From: Nissolia schottii
Taxonomy: Eukaryota; Streptophyta; Magnoliopsida; Fabales; Fabaceae
Direction: 5' to 3'
Length of the DNA: 64,000 nucleotides
NCBI GenBank assembly: GCA_003254905.1
Contig: QANU01103327.1
Coordinates: forward strand, 295,089-359,088
Position numbers and translations under genes: made by a program
The notes under the pieces: model-generated
Databases searched by the model: none
Told to the model about the DNA's origin: nothing
What the model saw: the letters and a program-made list of their open reading frames with translations, nothing else
Shown: positions 11,278 to 23,335 of the stretch, one piece after another
Layout of the letters: each line of letters opens with the position of its first letter
Position numbering within the stretch: position 1 is the first letter of the stretch

Positions 11278-14200
11278 TCAAGGTGACTCGCTTCCTCTTG
11301 GGGAATTTCGGTTGTTGTCGTCCTCTTCATCAATGGGGCTCCTGTCCTCCCTCGGGCTAGGGCTGCGGTTGTTACCATTAGTTTTAGGGCTCGCATCATC
11401 CCTATCACCACGGTCCACTGCAGGACTAACAGGGCTTCCGCTCTTCCTTGTAGGACCATCACTGTAGTCAGACCCGTCTTGCTGGGCACCTGTATCAGGT
11501 GATGGACTATGCTTCCTTGTCCTGGATGGTTGAGGACTACCTTCGGATCGAGGACTTGGTGATCTATCTTCACAAATGGGGCTTTGATCTCGCCTGACAG
11601 GGGATCTTGATGGGCTGACAAGAGGAAAAGGGAACCAAAAGATCCGTGTAAGAGCAAAGAACAGAACTAAAAGTATGAAAGAAATGAGAAAACGAGCTGC
11701 CGGTATTCTATTGAAAACCTGCACAATACATAACAGTCAGAGTGTAAAAGAACCTACCTGTAGCTGCGGTCTCTGCTGTAACTTCTTTTATGGCGACGAG
11801 GAGAACGGGACCTGACTGGTGAACGCGAATCGCCCCTGTCACGTCTGCAGAAAAAAATCCAATTTTACATCATCAGCTTCTCAAGCATAGAAGATCAGTT
11901 ATATACCAGAAGTAGTGATACAGCGGAGCACAATGACATACTTAGGAGAACGGGACCTGACTGGTGAACGCGAAACGCCCCTGTCACGTCTGCAGAAAAA
12001 AATCCAATATTACATCATCAGCTTCTCAAGCATAGAAGATCAGTTACATACCAGAAGTAGTGATACAGCAGAGCACACCGACATACTTCATCTTTCTGGG
12101 ACTATTCTTGCAGTTTCGTTCTATATGACCCCTCTCCCCACAGCGGTAGCATTTGTTCTTCCAGTCTCCAGCTTTGCAATCTCGGGCCCAATGGCCATCA
12201 AGGCCACAGTTAAAGCAGCGGCCAGATCCAGGAGTAGGACCTCCACCCAGATACTCCCGGGAACCACGTGGACCCTGATTAATTAGACATCAGACAAAAA
12301 CCAATATGCTCACAAGTCACATATCAAAGAACAGCAGAAACATTAGAAAATCAAGGACCCAGCAGCAATTGACAGCTGTGGATGTAAAAAACTAAAAGTA
12401 TTCAAGGAAAGGAAGAATGGAATAAAAATACTAACAATAAGGTATATAAATCAAGGGTTTTGCTAATAAGTGATTTCAAACCAATAATTAAAAGTGCTAC
12501 TAAACTCATACTTAGAAGGCAGCTTGACATCAAAGCTTTTACAAATAAGTGATATATAAAACGTAATATTTTTAAAAAGAAAGTTAGATAGAGAATAAGG
12601 GGAGAAAGAGAAGGAAGGCAATATAAATTAGAACCTAGCCTTCATATGACAAAAGCTTAATTAGTTTATTATAGGCTATAATAGAATATATTTTTATTTT
12701 TAAAAAACAAATCCTTGCTAGATACTAATTAATATGACTACATGCACAATGCAACAATAAGATCCAATCAAGAATCAACAAAAGTTATACACAACATGAA
12801 GCAAGAACTTTCAATTTCAGATGGAGCAACTCAATTCTTCAAACCCGTCACCCCTAGATAGTTTAATTTATGTGTTAATACAATCAATACATCCAAAATT
12901 CCACATACACTGATGAAAATTGAATACGGAAATAGCAACTCCCCCTTTGAATATATTTGTTATTTAATTAATCATCCATATACTTCAACAATAATTAGGG
13001 AAATAGTTCCTACCCCTTTTGCAAATTCCACAACAATACGACTACCGTCAACATCACGACCATCCAAGTTGTATCTTGCATCATCAGCATCTCGGGGATC
13101 ACTAAATTCCTGTGCAAAAAATGTAAGGAACAAGCCATAACGTAACCAAAGAAATTCTTACCATCATCTACATGTGAATTCCCCCAAGCAGATACTCGAA
13201 GACGCCTTTAACCAAAGGCACAAGTAGAGATTAAAGAGAAAAGAAATAAATTCCAATAACAGAAACAGGGAGACAACTTACAACAAAGGCAAAATCATGC
13301 TTCATATCCACACCTCGAACTCTGCGGAAATGGTTTCCAGAAACAGTAAGGCCATCATTACTTAACTACTTCAAGTGTATGATACTTTGCCCCACAAAGA
13401 CGAACTAAACAGCAGTTTGTGATTGTTGCCATTTGCTTAAACACAAGCAATAACATTACAGAAAGAATTGCCAGAGTCTACACTCGGCAGGAATTTCCAC
13501 CAATTCCACCAAGGGCACCCTCCCACCAAAGACCTCCAGGTTTAGGCAAAATCCCAGAAACCTTCAACAAGATCATTCAAGTTAAAACAAGACAACTACG
13601 GAGTACGGTTCCCAGGCATAAGATGGCGAATAACTAATATAAATCCAAGCACCAAAACAAGGCCTGTATAAAGTTTCAGGGTAGCGCATGGACAACACCC
13701 CAGCCCAATTAATCACTAATTCAGCTCCCTTGCCAATTCAGGAAACAGATGAATCGAAGAGACATTTCATTTCACACATTGATTGTGAAAAAATAAAACA
13801 AGTTAAGACATTTCATTTTTAACACCCCCCCCCAAACCCCCAAAAAATAAAAATAAAAACCTTACACAAAAAATTATGTATTATTGAGTAAAGAAAATTC
13901 CCGCCAGCTCTCAAAATGAAAGGAGAGATGGACTCTTACTACTGTCAAGAAAGTCATTCATCAAACAGATACATAGCTTGCAGAATGCCAGTATCAAGTT
14001 TATTATGTTACAGTTGCAACAAAAAAAGATGAATAGTCATTGAATGAGTTATGTCATACCAAACACTAGAAAAATGCAGTAACTAAAAAGAGCCATGCAT
14101 CAGTGCTTACATGAAAACAACTGCAAATTTCAATTTTGTGGAAAAGGCTATATTGCACAGAACACATAAACAAACATTTTCATACATAATACTACAATGG

Positions 14201-14342
14201 ATGATAACAATTGCAGTGATTAAAAAGGGAATTACCTTCCATATCTGCTAAAGGCCCGCTCCAGATCACGGGAACGTGTCCTTGAAGACAAATGACCCAC
14301 ATAGAGGCGAGTATTGCCGTATTTATCATCGTAGCGAGGCAT
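11278..14342 (-). CDS. RS2Z33-like: RS2Z-type serine/arginine-rich splicing factor (two zinc knuckles)
   Basis: RS2Z proteins are plant-specific SR splicing factors acting in the nuclear spliceosome. Coding exons (minus strand, high to low) are 14342-14236, 13321-13282, 13109-13014, 12274-12087, 11989-11942, 11844-11758 and 11614-11278. All have GT-AG borders and phases agree, giving 903 nt and 300 aa. Residues 1-75 form an RRM with RNP2 RLYVGHL (12-18) and RNP1 KHDFAFVEF (43-51). Two CCHC knuckles follow: C101[13 protein letters not shown]114 and C123[13 protein letters not shown]136. Then comes an RS domain rich in RSRSP, and an SP-rich acidic tail ending GSESP, as in Arabidopsis RS2Z32/33. 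The oddity is exon 5 (48 nt), an in-frame duplicate of the start of exon 6 created by a 145-bp tandem duplication. Confidence 0.95.
11799..12088. repeat. 145-bp tandem duplication creating an extra RS-domain exon
   Basis: Copy A (11799-11943) and copy B (11944-12088) are adjacent, same-orientation and nearly identical. Each carries part of an RS exon, its 3' splice acceptor and the upstream intron down to a GTATGT donor. Because the shared exon part plus junction is 48 nt (16 codons) and all junctions are phase 2, the duplication adds [16 protein letters not shown] in frame. The two exon copies differ at GTT/GAT (Val/Asp). Confidence 0.9.
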
Positions 14343-14998
14343 TGTTGCTGTACAAATAACCATATCAACCATCAAATCAACAAACATCGCTTAATCAACT
14401 CAGCAATAGAAAATTATAGACAACAAAGAGACTCATTTTCAATGGTAGCACACATGCAATGAACAAACAATCGTATATACATAACAAAAATGCGAATTTT
14501 TTATATACTAGATGCAATTTGATGAAAAACATGACTGGAATCAGAAAAAGCTTCTAGCTTCTACCCATACACCGTCGAATCAATTTAAAACCTGTGACAG
14601 CAATTGAAATTGGATAAGTCATCAAACCAAAAAAAATCCATTTTAGCAGCGAGATTTTCTGCGATAGCAAAATTAATTGGCGATCCGTATAATTGAACAA
14701 ATCGAATTTACAACGAGGGGGAAAAAAATGAAAGGGGAAAATTCAAATTGAATTATGAGTGTAACCAGATCTGAAGGAAAGAAAAGATCTTGATGATGTG
14801 AATAGGGACACGTACCTCTGAACTCAAAAGCGGAAGTTATAGCTTAAACGAACGGGTAACCTAACCCCAGTCAATTTCACAGTTAGAGATATGTTATACG
14901 ATTTATAGAACTTAACTGACGCAATTTGACGGCCACGATACCGTTGATTTTGAATCAAACCGCTCCCTTGAATTCCGCAATATCAATGACAAGGATGA
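14343..14998 (-). other. RS2Z 5' leader: short UTR exon, leader intron, first UTR exon
   Basis: On the minus strand a GTACAG acceptor ends at 14348, leaving a 5-base leader (CAACA) before the ATG. The matching donor (GAG/GTACGTG) is at 14815-14814, so the leader intron is about 468 bp; transcription probably starts above 14900. Leader introns are common in plant SR genes. The segment is duplicated at 1-628 and similarity stops at 14998, marking the duplication border. Confidence 0.7.
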
Positions 14999-15785
14999 CA
15001 GGACGTGCCCGAGGAGAACTCCCTCCCTCCGTCAATGTTACTAAGCTACGTTAGTGGTGTCAGAAACGGGTTGGCCGACCCATTTGGGTTGAGTCACGAG
15101 TTTTTTTATTATGTTATTTTTAAATTGGTAAAATGTTAATTCATATTTATTTGGATTATTTTTCAGTTAATTCATATTTTGTCGACTTAATTTTTTTAAT
15201 ATATATATATATATATTAATTTAAAGTTGTTAAAATTTGATAATAATGTGTAATTAAATTTTATTATCTAAAAATAAAATAACTAGTTTATATAATGTTG
15301 AGATTATTTTAAGTTAATTTTGAATTGAGTTAGATTAATTATTAAGTCTCAAATATTTAAACATCACTATATAATAAAGAAAATTATGGAAATGTACTTT
15401 TCATTCAATTTAATTAATCAGGGTTCTACTAGAGTTATTTACAAAAACTTTAAGTTTGTAACTATCTTTTAGTTGTGTAAGTTACATAACAAGACTATAA
15501 TATTTTTTTTTACAGTTAATAAAAAGCGCAAATCTTTTATATTAAGGGTCAAACACTTGAAATTAGATGGACTAAATCTACAAGAGTAAAATTTACACAA
15601 ATGTAGTTGTTCTAGTCTAAAACATTAGGTAAATTGCTTCAAACACTCCGTTGAACCTCCCTTGTATTCAATAATAGTTTTAGCTCGTTAATCTGTTTAT
15701 TAATATTCTCTATATTAGAGGGCTCGTTGATATTTTAACTTATTGAATAAGTGCATATGTAACGACAAAAAAAAAGTGCACATCA

Positions 15786-15825
<40 letters not shown>

Positions 15826-16890
15826 ATATATTAAAAAGAGTGTTTGGGTCATTAGGGTATCCTAGCCCAAAGTGGGTTAGACTAATTCAAATTGGTTTAA
15901 GTTTGATCAACTCAAATTTTTTTTCATATTTCTTTAGCATAGTCAACCCATATTTTTGGGACATTCAGGCTGGCCCATTGGATACAACCCATTTCTATAG
16001 TCCTTTTTTTTTCTTTGGTAAGAATCTAGGTCTATAAATAAATTATATATTTTTATTTTACTTTAAAAATAAAAAGTTTAAACCTAACCCCTTATGTTTA
16101 TTACCTAAATCCCACCAACCTTAGTGGTTTTTCTATATCTATATCTATATTTAGATTAAATCTATTAAAAAATAAAATAAAAGGCATGGAAAAAATTTCT
16201 AAATAGAGATTTAATTATATAAAAATTCAAATAAAATAAAATAATTTACTTATATTGAATAAAAAAATTAAAAAAATGGCATAACAGACATGGTACTTTG
16301 AACATTAACAACTTCATAAATATGGTTTTATAAATATTTTTAAAACATGAACATATAAGCATAAATTTAAAATCATAGGCTTCATATACATGTTTTTAAC
16401 AAACACATAATCACTTAACATAAGCCGTAAACAAAGTCACTTACATGGAGTCGCCAGATACCTAACGTTGCTACCCACGAGCACTCTAAAAAATTCAAAT
16501 GATGCCATCGTGAACAGATCCACGTCGAGCGCTATACCGCCTTGGTAATGCAATGGCACTGGTGACCAAATCGTAGAATCAACGATTAATCCATGCACGA
16601 TTGATCACCTACATAAACGAAATTTGAAACTAAGCCAGGAGAATCTTACCAACATGAATAATGGTGAATAGAATGGAGATATGTCATCTATATATCTACG
16701 CAATGTATGAGTTTTAAGGCTTTGCAACTTAGAGGTTCCCAAACCTCCAGGATCAAATAAGGAAAAAAGAGTAGTTTTCTGAGCTAGCAAGACTAAGGGG
16801 TGCTACAAGGGTTATCAATGAAGGAGGTTCATGAAAAAGAGGGTTAAAATGGTTGAAATCAAGTTAAAACTTGAGTTGTTGTTGGGCCTC
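14999..16890. other. AT-rich intergenic stretch with simple repeats
   Basis: It holds an (AT)n run at about 15198-15216 and an (ATT)n run at about 15786-15824. From about 16400 the sequence becomes less AT-rich and runs into the palindrome array before the second LTR, so it may be old retroelement DNA. No coding region is recognised. Confidence 0.5.
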
Positions 16891-16894
16891 CTGA

Positions 16895-17300
16895 CGTCCA
16901 ACACTATAGTGCCCTGATAGCACTATAGTGCTGACATTGTTATGTGCTCGCTAAATTTGGGTGGTATGGTGCCCTCCTAGCACCATGGCATTTTCCATGA
17001 TCCTCCAAAATTCAACTTTTGACCCTCAAGGGCCCCATCAAATCATCCATGTTTCCGTGGTCCTTTGCTTTAAGGTTGTGTTGACTTGTATGTTCAATGA
17101 CCGTAAAGTGTAGGACATGGTATCTAAAGTAGCCCGTAGTGGCCCCCCATAGTAAAAAGGTTGACATTTTGGCCCTAGCAGTAGCGCAATGGCGCTAGTA
17201 GGTCGCCATAGCTTCAGACGTCACCGACACGAGCACCATAGTGCTCTGGTAGCACTATAGCACTAGTGTCCGAGCGTTGTGAAAGTGCCATAGCGCTCCT
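16895..17300. repeat. Array of CACTATAGTG-type palindromes
   Basis: Perfect CACTATAGTG occurs at about 16902 and 16920. Variants such as CACCATGG, GCGCAATGGCGC, CACCATAGTGC, CACTATAGCAC and GCCATAGCGC follow to about 17300 at irregular spacing. The shared plan is a GC-rich GC/CA half-site on each side of a central TATA or CATA core. The array lies just outside the left end of the second LTR. Confidence 0.6.
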
Positions 17301-18229
17301 AGCCAACTTCAAAGTCCCACATCATTAGTTTTGGAGTGGAGAGTATAACATCCCGGATTTTTCCCTTAAGGAAATTCATTGAATAAATAATTACAGGAAC
17401 CAGTCAATACGCGAGGAGGATGAAAATGCCGCGTGTGACCTGTAAAACCTCGACCAAGATAGGGCTTCGGAATCCCATGAATTTTTCCCCGAGCATTCGG
17501 ACAACTTTCAGGCCCATCGAAAACTTTTATGGATACCGGTAGTGCCCGTATAATTTTCTGAAGAGAAAATAAATTCCCAAATACCTTAACCAGACTCGAG
17601 CTACTAATTGGAAAAATTAGTAAATCACAACGGTGCGTCCAAAATAATTTTCGGACTACCACACAAGAAATACGAAGACTGCAAGTGAACAAACACGATC
17701 AAAATTTGCACTGATTTTGGAGCCAAAATTCGGCCTTTACCTGACACCACAAGCAGCACGACACCACCATACCCCTCTAACAACTCCCTTCCACCCTTCA
17801 CATCACTTTACCACCAGTCACTCCTCCTACTGTGCCCTCATCATGGCTCAAATTCATTTATCCCATTTTCCCCCTTCATTTCCTGAGCCCCCGAAGCCAC
17901 CAGCCTCCTCTGTCCATATTCAGTCTCCCTTCTCTTTTTCTTTCCATAAGCACCCCAAGGCCAAAAAGCCATAGCGAAAGCCACAGCCATTTCCAATCAT
18001 CCTCATCATCACCATATTCCTAAGTTTTCTTTCTCAGGGAGCAGAGAAGAGGAAGCTTGAATCTCCAAGCATTTCTCCACCAACATCAAGCCACTCTTGA
18101 AGGTGGGGGTAAAGTTAGCTCTAAATACCTTTAGGTGAAGTATGTAAGTTGTATGTGTGTTTTGAGGGGAGGAAATGGGTTAGTACAAGGATAGGCAACA
18201 AGAAAAACCATCGGACCTATATCAGGTCT

Positions 18230-18560
18230 GTGGTCATTCGAATGAATCCCCCAGGGTCATTTGAATGAACCACGAATGTTTCAGAAAATGAGTGTGAAAA
18301 ACCATGGGTTATTCGAATGACTACCTTAGAGTCATTCGAATGAGTTGTCAGGATTTGCAATTTTGAAGTCAACAGAGGCCTGTCAATCGAATACCTTGGC
18401 CTTGGGCATTTGAATGACCACCCCTGAGTGATTTAGAGAGAAAAGGCCAGAATCATTCGAATGACCATTCATGTGGCATTCGAATGACCCTCCTTTTGCA
18501 CCATCCCACGAGCTAGAATCTAGTACCATTCGAATGACCTGAAAAGAGTCATTCGAATGT
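18230..18560. repeat. Array of CATTCGAATG palindromes inside the second LTR
   Basis: At least six perfect CATTCGAATG copies (about 18235, 18333, 18454, 18477, 18527 and 18550) and about four one-mismatch copies (CATTTGAATG at about 18258 and 18407, TATTCGAATG at about 18310, CAATCGAATA at about 18384) lie within 330 bp. Many are followed by AC. Spacing is irregular, about 20-70 bp, so this is not a simple tandem repeat. Confidence 0.85.
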
Positions 18561-19371
18561 CCTAGGTTTCAAACCCCAGTATGAAGTTTTCTTTATATGT
18601 TTGAATATGCCATGCATGTTATGAGTTGTAAGCATGTTATTATGCATCATGAGGGCGCAGTTGTCGTTAGGACCGTAGGGCAACCCTAGATCACTAGAAA
18701 TGTAACGCTTAACATAAATGAAGATCATAATTGAACCTAGGAAATGAGAATGTTTCTTAAGAAGGTTCCGGCCAACGAGGACTCGGTGTACCTTAAAGAA
18801 AAGTATGTAGTTGTGTAATAGGAATTCCCTTCTCTTGGTAAGTCACACATGACATGCCCCCACCAGTTTCGCAAGGTAAACTGGTCTAAAATTGACAGAA
18901 CGCGGGCACATGCCTGAACGCGGGATTCCACCCGGAGGTTAGGAAAGAAAGAAAAGAAAAGAAAGTTAAGGCCGCCGGTAAGGGGCGCGCAAAGATCAAG
19001 TAAAGTAAGGCAGCCGGTAAGGGGGGTGCAAGAGCTCAAGTTAAGAAGGAAAGATAAGAAAGTCACGAGTCCACTCCTGGCCACGCTGGGAGGGTAGCCC
19101 CTCACCATCTAGCACGCTAAATGGTCACCTCCTATCATCTGTCTATGAGGATGTGCCTGTGGGCATTCGTGGTTAGCTACCACTCGGGAAAGGAGCGTTG
19201 TCCAATCGCCGACGAGAAGGTAATAGTAAGTGGATCACAACGAACGGGGACGACGGTCCCACGGATTGCGAGGAGAAAGGACGTACAAGCAAGGTAACGC
19301 AAGAAGACGCAGCCACAGGGTGCGTAAGAAAACCCCCCAACCCTTCATGCATGGAATGTAATTGAATGTTT

Positions 19372-19378
19372 ATATGTG

Positions 19379-19411
<33 letters not shown>

Positions 19412-19476
19412 GTGTATGTGTGTATGTATGTATGTGTGTATGTGTGTATTTATGTATGTATGTATGTATGTATGTA
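19372..19476. repeat. (TATG)n/(TGTG)n microsatellite
   Basis: About 105 bp of interrupted TATG and TGTG units inside the second LTR. It produces a spurious His/Tyr/Thr-rich reading frame on the opposite strand. Confidence 0.95.
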
Positions 19477-19799
19477 AAGAGATGTACGGTATGAGGGCCC
19501 GATTTATCTTCCTGAAAGTAAGCCATAGCATTTGCTAAGTACAGTACGACGATTAATAATAAGCTCGATAAGTGACCCCTAATTCCTTAGGGCACAGATT
19601 AGAAGTCCCCCATCAACTAGTAATTTAGATAAAGTCGTTCAGGATAGCAAGACTAAAAGTGAACTAGGAATTGTAGAATGGCATGACACTTAGAGATCTC
19701 CTGAGCATCCTGGATCATAATCGAGTCAAAGGACGTAGAAACCCTTAGAGATAACTACTGACAACGCATGGTTCTCACCCCGCTCGTTTATGATGTCAG

Positions 19800-20294
19800 A
19801 TGACAGCGACGAACCTCACACTGACGGATCAAACGCGACTAGAGTATGGTTCCCCGTCATGTAAACCCTGCACCAGGGTTGCGATGGGAGTACCTGGCCC
19901 CTCAATATCAGTAGACCGAGGATCCACACTGGCTACATCGATCATACTTGACAACGACGAAGAGTCTCCACCATATGAGAAAGACGTCGAGGTGGATCCC
20001 AACTTTCTACCTCCCACACGAATGTCCTGCTACCACCAAGGACCAAGGAAGAGGGTCAACCCGTTCTTCAGACGATGCCTAGCTCCGCATACCCTCGACG
20101 CCGAGGCAGGACCCTCCACAGCCCACCGAGACATGCTCTCGATTCTTGAGTTTTTCCTAGAAGTCGAGGAGGACGACGATTCACCAGTCCTGGCCTCGCC
20201 AACGTCCTCTAGCGAGGATTCGGACGAGGAGGATTCCATGGAGACCGAGTCAGAGGAAGAAGAAGACCCGGATGAAGATCCCGAGGACGAGTAG
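19800..20294 (+). CDS. Acidic-tailed uncharacterised protein encoded inside the second LTR
   Basis: A 164-codon ORF homologous to the ORF at 7078-7698. Shared landmarks are PPYEKDVEVDP (about residues 57-67), RKRV, DAEAGPS, EEDDDSP and a Ser/Asp/Glu-rich tail. The upstream parts of the two ORFs align poorly in this frame, so the true start may differ. No known domain is recognised. The order of blocks is kept although the two LTRs have diverged by many substitutions and indels, which argues that it was once a real protein. Confidence 0.45.
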   Translation: MTATNLTLTDQTRLEYGSPSCKPCTRVAMGVPGPSISVDRGSTLATSIILDNDEESPPYEKDVEVDPNFLPPTRMSCYHQGPRKRVNPFFRRCLAPHTLDAEAGPSTAHRDMLSILEFFLEVEEDDDSPVLASPTSSSEDSDEEDSMETESEEEEDPDEDPEDE

Positions 20295-20680
20295 TGGCAA
20301 GCCATACAATTCTTTTCTTGTATTAAGTTATGTGTAAATGTGAAATTAATTGTATTACGTATATTATTAAATTGCTTTGATTTCATGGGATCAATTGTGT
20401 GCTTTAGCTTATTATGCTTTGTTTCTGATAATACCTTCCACACGTTTCACGAGAATAGAGATATGCTATGCCACTTTATCGTTTGTTATATATATAATCA
20501 TTCACGCATGGCTCATGTTTGCTCACAAATATGTATAAAGAAGTTTTAAACCGGTCAATATTTTCATAAACATACTACTTTCTAAAGTATAGGGACTATG
20601 AGTACTCCCGACCAAAGTAGAAAATAACTCTACGTAGCTTATTTACGACTGCAGCGTAAATAGCTAGTAGGGGTGTTTCA

Positions 20681-21699
20681 GGGAAGTGTTCGTCTTTCCT
20701 TATAAATAAAGTCTTAGCATGCATTGGAAAATAATTATTTTTATTATTTTTTCATAAATGCAAGTGAAGGTCCCTCCTAGCTTGTGTTGTTAATGCGAGT
20801 GTTCCAACAATCATTGAAGAACTAATAACTAAGCATTATTAACATAAACCTAAAGTGCAGAAAATAAAAATGAAAAACTACAAAAACCTAAACTATGAAG
20901 ACAAAACAAGAAGGTCTATTTATAACCCCAAACAATCCAAAATAGGGTTCCACGTCTGCATCAAGCGAAAATTCTCTCTGGTTCACACTTCAAGGCTGTG
21001 GGCACGCTGTAATGATACGAAGCAAAAAATGTGCTGCAACGCTGTGGGCACGCTGCAACGTTCTTAAAGATCGGTTTTGCCTTTGATATTTTCATGAAAT
21101 TTGTAGATCTTTTAATTCTACATGAAATAGAGTCAAAGTTTTCCTCATTTAGACTTCAAATGAAGAAGTTATGCCCCATTCTTTGTGATAGCTCCAACCC
21201 GAAATTTCAACATCACTGTTCTAACTTTTGAGCTAAAAACGACCAAGTAAACAATCAATTCAGCTTTCTAACTCTTCATGAGAGTTTTAGAGCTTCCTCT
21301 TACCTTTCCAAAAATATAGTACTTGAAAGAAATTCATATCTACAGCTCATGTTACACCCCAAATACATAAACAACGCCTTAGAGTTTTGTCTTAGCTCTT
21401 TTTTCACTTCCTTCCAAAGAGAATTTAAATGCATAGGCTACTCAAGATGATTCTTGTTTTGCATTATGGTGTTGCTAATGTGGCATTGGGAATTATTTAT
21501 ACTTCTATACTAATAGAGTAGCAAAACAAACTAATTTTTGGTCTCTAATTTATATTTCCATGTTTGTCCTTAGTCTTAATTTTTATATTTTAACCTATCA
21601 TTATTAGTAAAAAGGATATTCATGTACATTGCAGTACCCACTTTCTACTTCACACTTCCCACTACAACTACACCTTAACCTATTTACAAAACCATCCCA
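20681..21699. other. Repeat-like stretch without a recognisable gene
   Basis: It contains two near copies of CTGTGGGCACGCTG (about 20996 and 21041), again a short GC-rich inverted-symmetry motif. The segment around 21060-21330, with phrases typical of plant LTR sequence, may be an unidentified LTR fragment. The short reading frames here show no family resemblance. Confidence 0.4.
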
Positions 21700-21865
21700 A
21701 TGTAGTTTGTACAATTTTGTATATATCCCTTGTACAATTTTGTATATATCCCATGTTTTTGAAGATGGGAACCAAGACACTCCTCCTCTACCCATCTGAC
21801 ATTTTCTTCGACCTCATGATCTCATTGAAAAGCTGTGATGTAGAACATGGTTTCTCCTAGTGGTT

Positions 21866-23335
21866 AAATGTGATATGTTTTGATGATGACAAGTACAATG
21901 CAAAAGGTTCCTATACTTGTTCAATGGAATATAGTAGAATGTGTAATTCTATGAGATCAAGTTTATGCATGAAACACATTCAAGTATTATATTCTTAAAA
22001 ATCATGCTTATTAGAAAAATAGAGTTTATGGACTAACTATGATTTTCATGTGTGTCATCTTATTTAGGAAAGTCCAAGTATAAAAGAAACGAGACTTGAA
22101 GAAGAAGGGAAACTAGTCTAATGATGCTCAAATAAGAAATGACTGAGAACATAACTGTTTATCTCATGTAGCACATAGTGATGCAAAAGATTGAGAATAA
22201 TTGAAGGAAACCAAGTATAAAAATAATCTCAAAGGTTTTGAAGATGCCAAAAAGTTGCAAGCAAAATGGCAATTATGCATCAAGGCATAGCAAGCTTCAA
22301 GAAATGGCAAATATACTTCAAAGGAGCAATGGCAAATACACTTCAAAGGCAAACCCAAAGGCTTTGGTCCTTCAATATTCAAAGAACAAAGACTAAACGC
22401 TCATTTGGTATTACTTCTAAGACTTAGGTTCTTTTGTTAAAAGTTTTTTCTTGATAACTTTAATTGGCCATTATTTTGATTCAATCATTTAAAAGCCTTT
22501 TGAATAACTTGAAGCTAAAAGATATTATACTAAACAAGTTTTTCATGAAGCGTATAACTTGAATATAACATCACAAAGGTTTTTAATCAAGGGTACATAA
22601 TGAAAAAATGGTAAAATATGTTTTCGAAGGCTAAGTAATCAATTACCTTGTTTAAGGAATCAATCACATGCTTCTAGAACATGTTGTAATCGATTACAAC
22701 ATTGTGCAATCGATTACACATGAACTTTGAAGCTTGTAATTGATTTCAAGGTCATGTAATCGATTGCAAGTGTCTGTTATGCCTATGACTTTTCATCAAG
22801 GGATATGTCTCTCCAAAAGTCAATAATTGTAGACGGATTCAAGGCCTATAAATGCCTTATTTTATGCAGCATTTCATGTATGAAAAACCAAGTACAAACT
22901 AGATTTAATCATTCATTTTCATCAATGGTTTTTCATCAAAGTTTTGGGCCAAAATGAGTTAACACTTGCAAAACTTCATAGTTCTTCAACTCGTATAATT
23001 TTCTCTATTGAAAGAGTGATTATGATTCTTCCTCACGTATTTCTGAATCATTGTAAGAGGGTAAGGCATCCCTCAAGTGAATCAAGAGTGAGGGATCTCA
23101 TGTTCTTGAGTGACTTGAACTTTTAAGGGTGAGGGATCTCTTCCCTTACTCTTTACTTCACTGCAAGTTTAATTTATTATGACTATATTTATCTGAGTTA
23201 TAGTTGAGTAATTTTTAATAATTTCATCTTTTTATATTCGTTTCGCTACAAGTAACATTTAAATGCATGAAAATGCACAATTTCATAAAGTTGAATTAAA
23301 TTTTTGAACACCCAATTCACCCCCTTCTTGGGTGT
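21866..23335 (+). mobile_element. SIRE-like LTR remnant inserted in the LINE
   Basis: This 1.47-kb segment opens AAATGTGATATGTTTTGATG and closes CACCCCCTTCTTGGGTGT, phrases I associate with SIRE/Maximus-type copia LTRs of legumes (from memory, not checked). The pentamer TGGTT occurs on both sides (21861-21865 and 23336-23340), which may be the target duplication, but the element ends are then not canonical TG...CA. No gag or pol is inside, so a solo LTR is most likely. Confidence 0.5.
22680..22780. repeat. Array of TAATCGATTA palindromes
   Basis: TAATCGATTACA, CAATCGATTACA, TAATTGATTTCA and TAATCGATTGCA lie within 100 bp at about 22688, 22709, 22738 and 22757, each separated by a short spacer. 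This is a third distinct palindromic motif in a third repeat of the window. Confidence 0.8.

Larger units (their letters stand above)
17344..20680 (+). mobile_element. Second long LTR (3.34 kb), related to 3656-8210
   Basis: It begins TATAACATCCCGG, with the canonical TG mutated to TA, and ends GGGGTGTTTCA. The blocks at about 18600-19300 and 19560-20294 align with about 6000-6660 and 6860-7690 of the first LTR, and the last 45 bp match too. The flanking pentamers GAGAG and GGGAA do not agree, so the target duplication has decayed or one end is recombinant. No gag-pol is present. It differs from the first LTR in carrying a CATTCGAATG palindrome array and a long TATG microsatellite instead of the 175-bp tandem repeat. 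Confidence 0.75.

Noticed and set aside
11178-11657. 159-codon minus-strand frame over the last RS2Z exon
   Set aside because: Wrong frame of the RS2Z exon; the frame ending GSESP joins in phase to the upstream exons.
17717-18023. His/Pro/Ser-rich small frames at the start of the second LTR
   Set aside because: Low-complexity LTR sequence with no conserved counterpart in the first LTR.
18230-18560. A CRISPR-like reading of the regularly recurring CATTCGAATG motif
   Set aside because: Repeats are only 10 bp, spacers are irregular, and this is a plant LTR; no cas genes are present.
19173-19526. His/Tyr/Thr-rich minus-strand frame
   Set aside because: It arises from translating the TATG/TGTG microsatellite.
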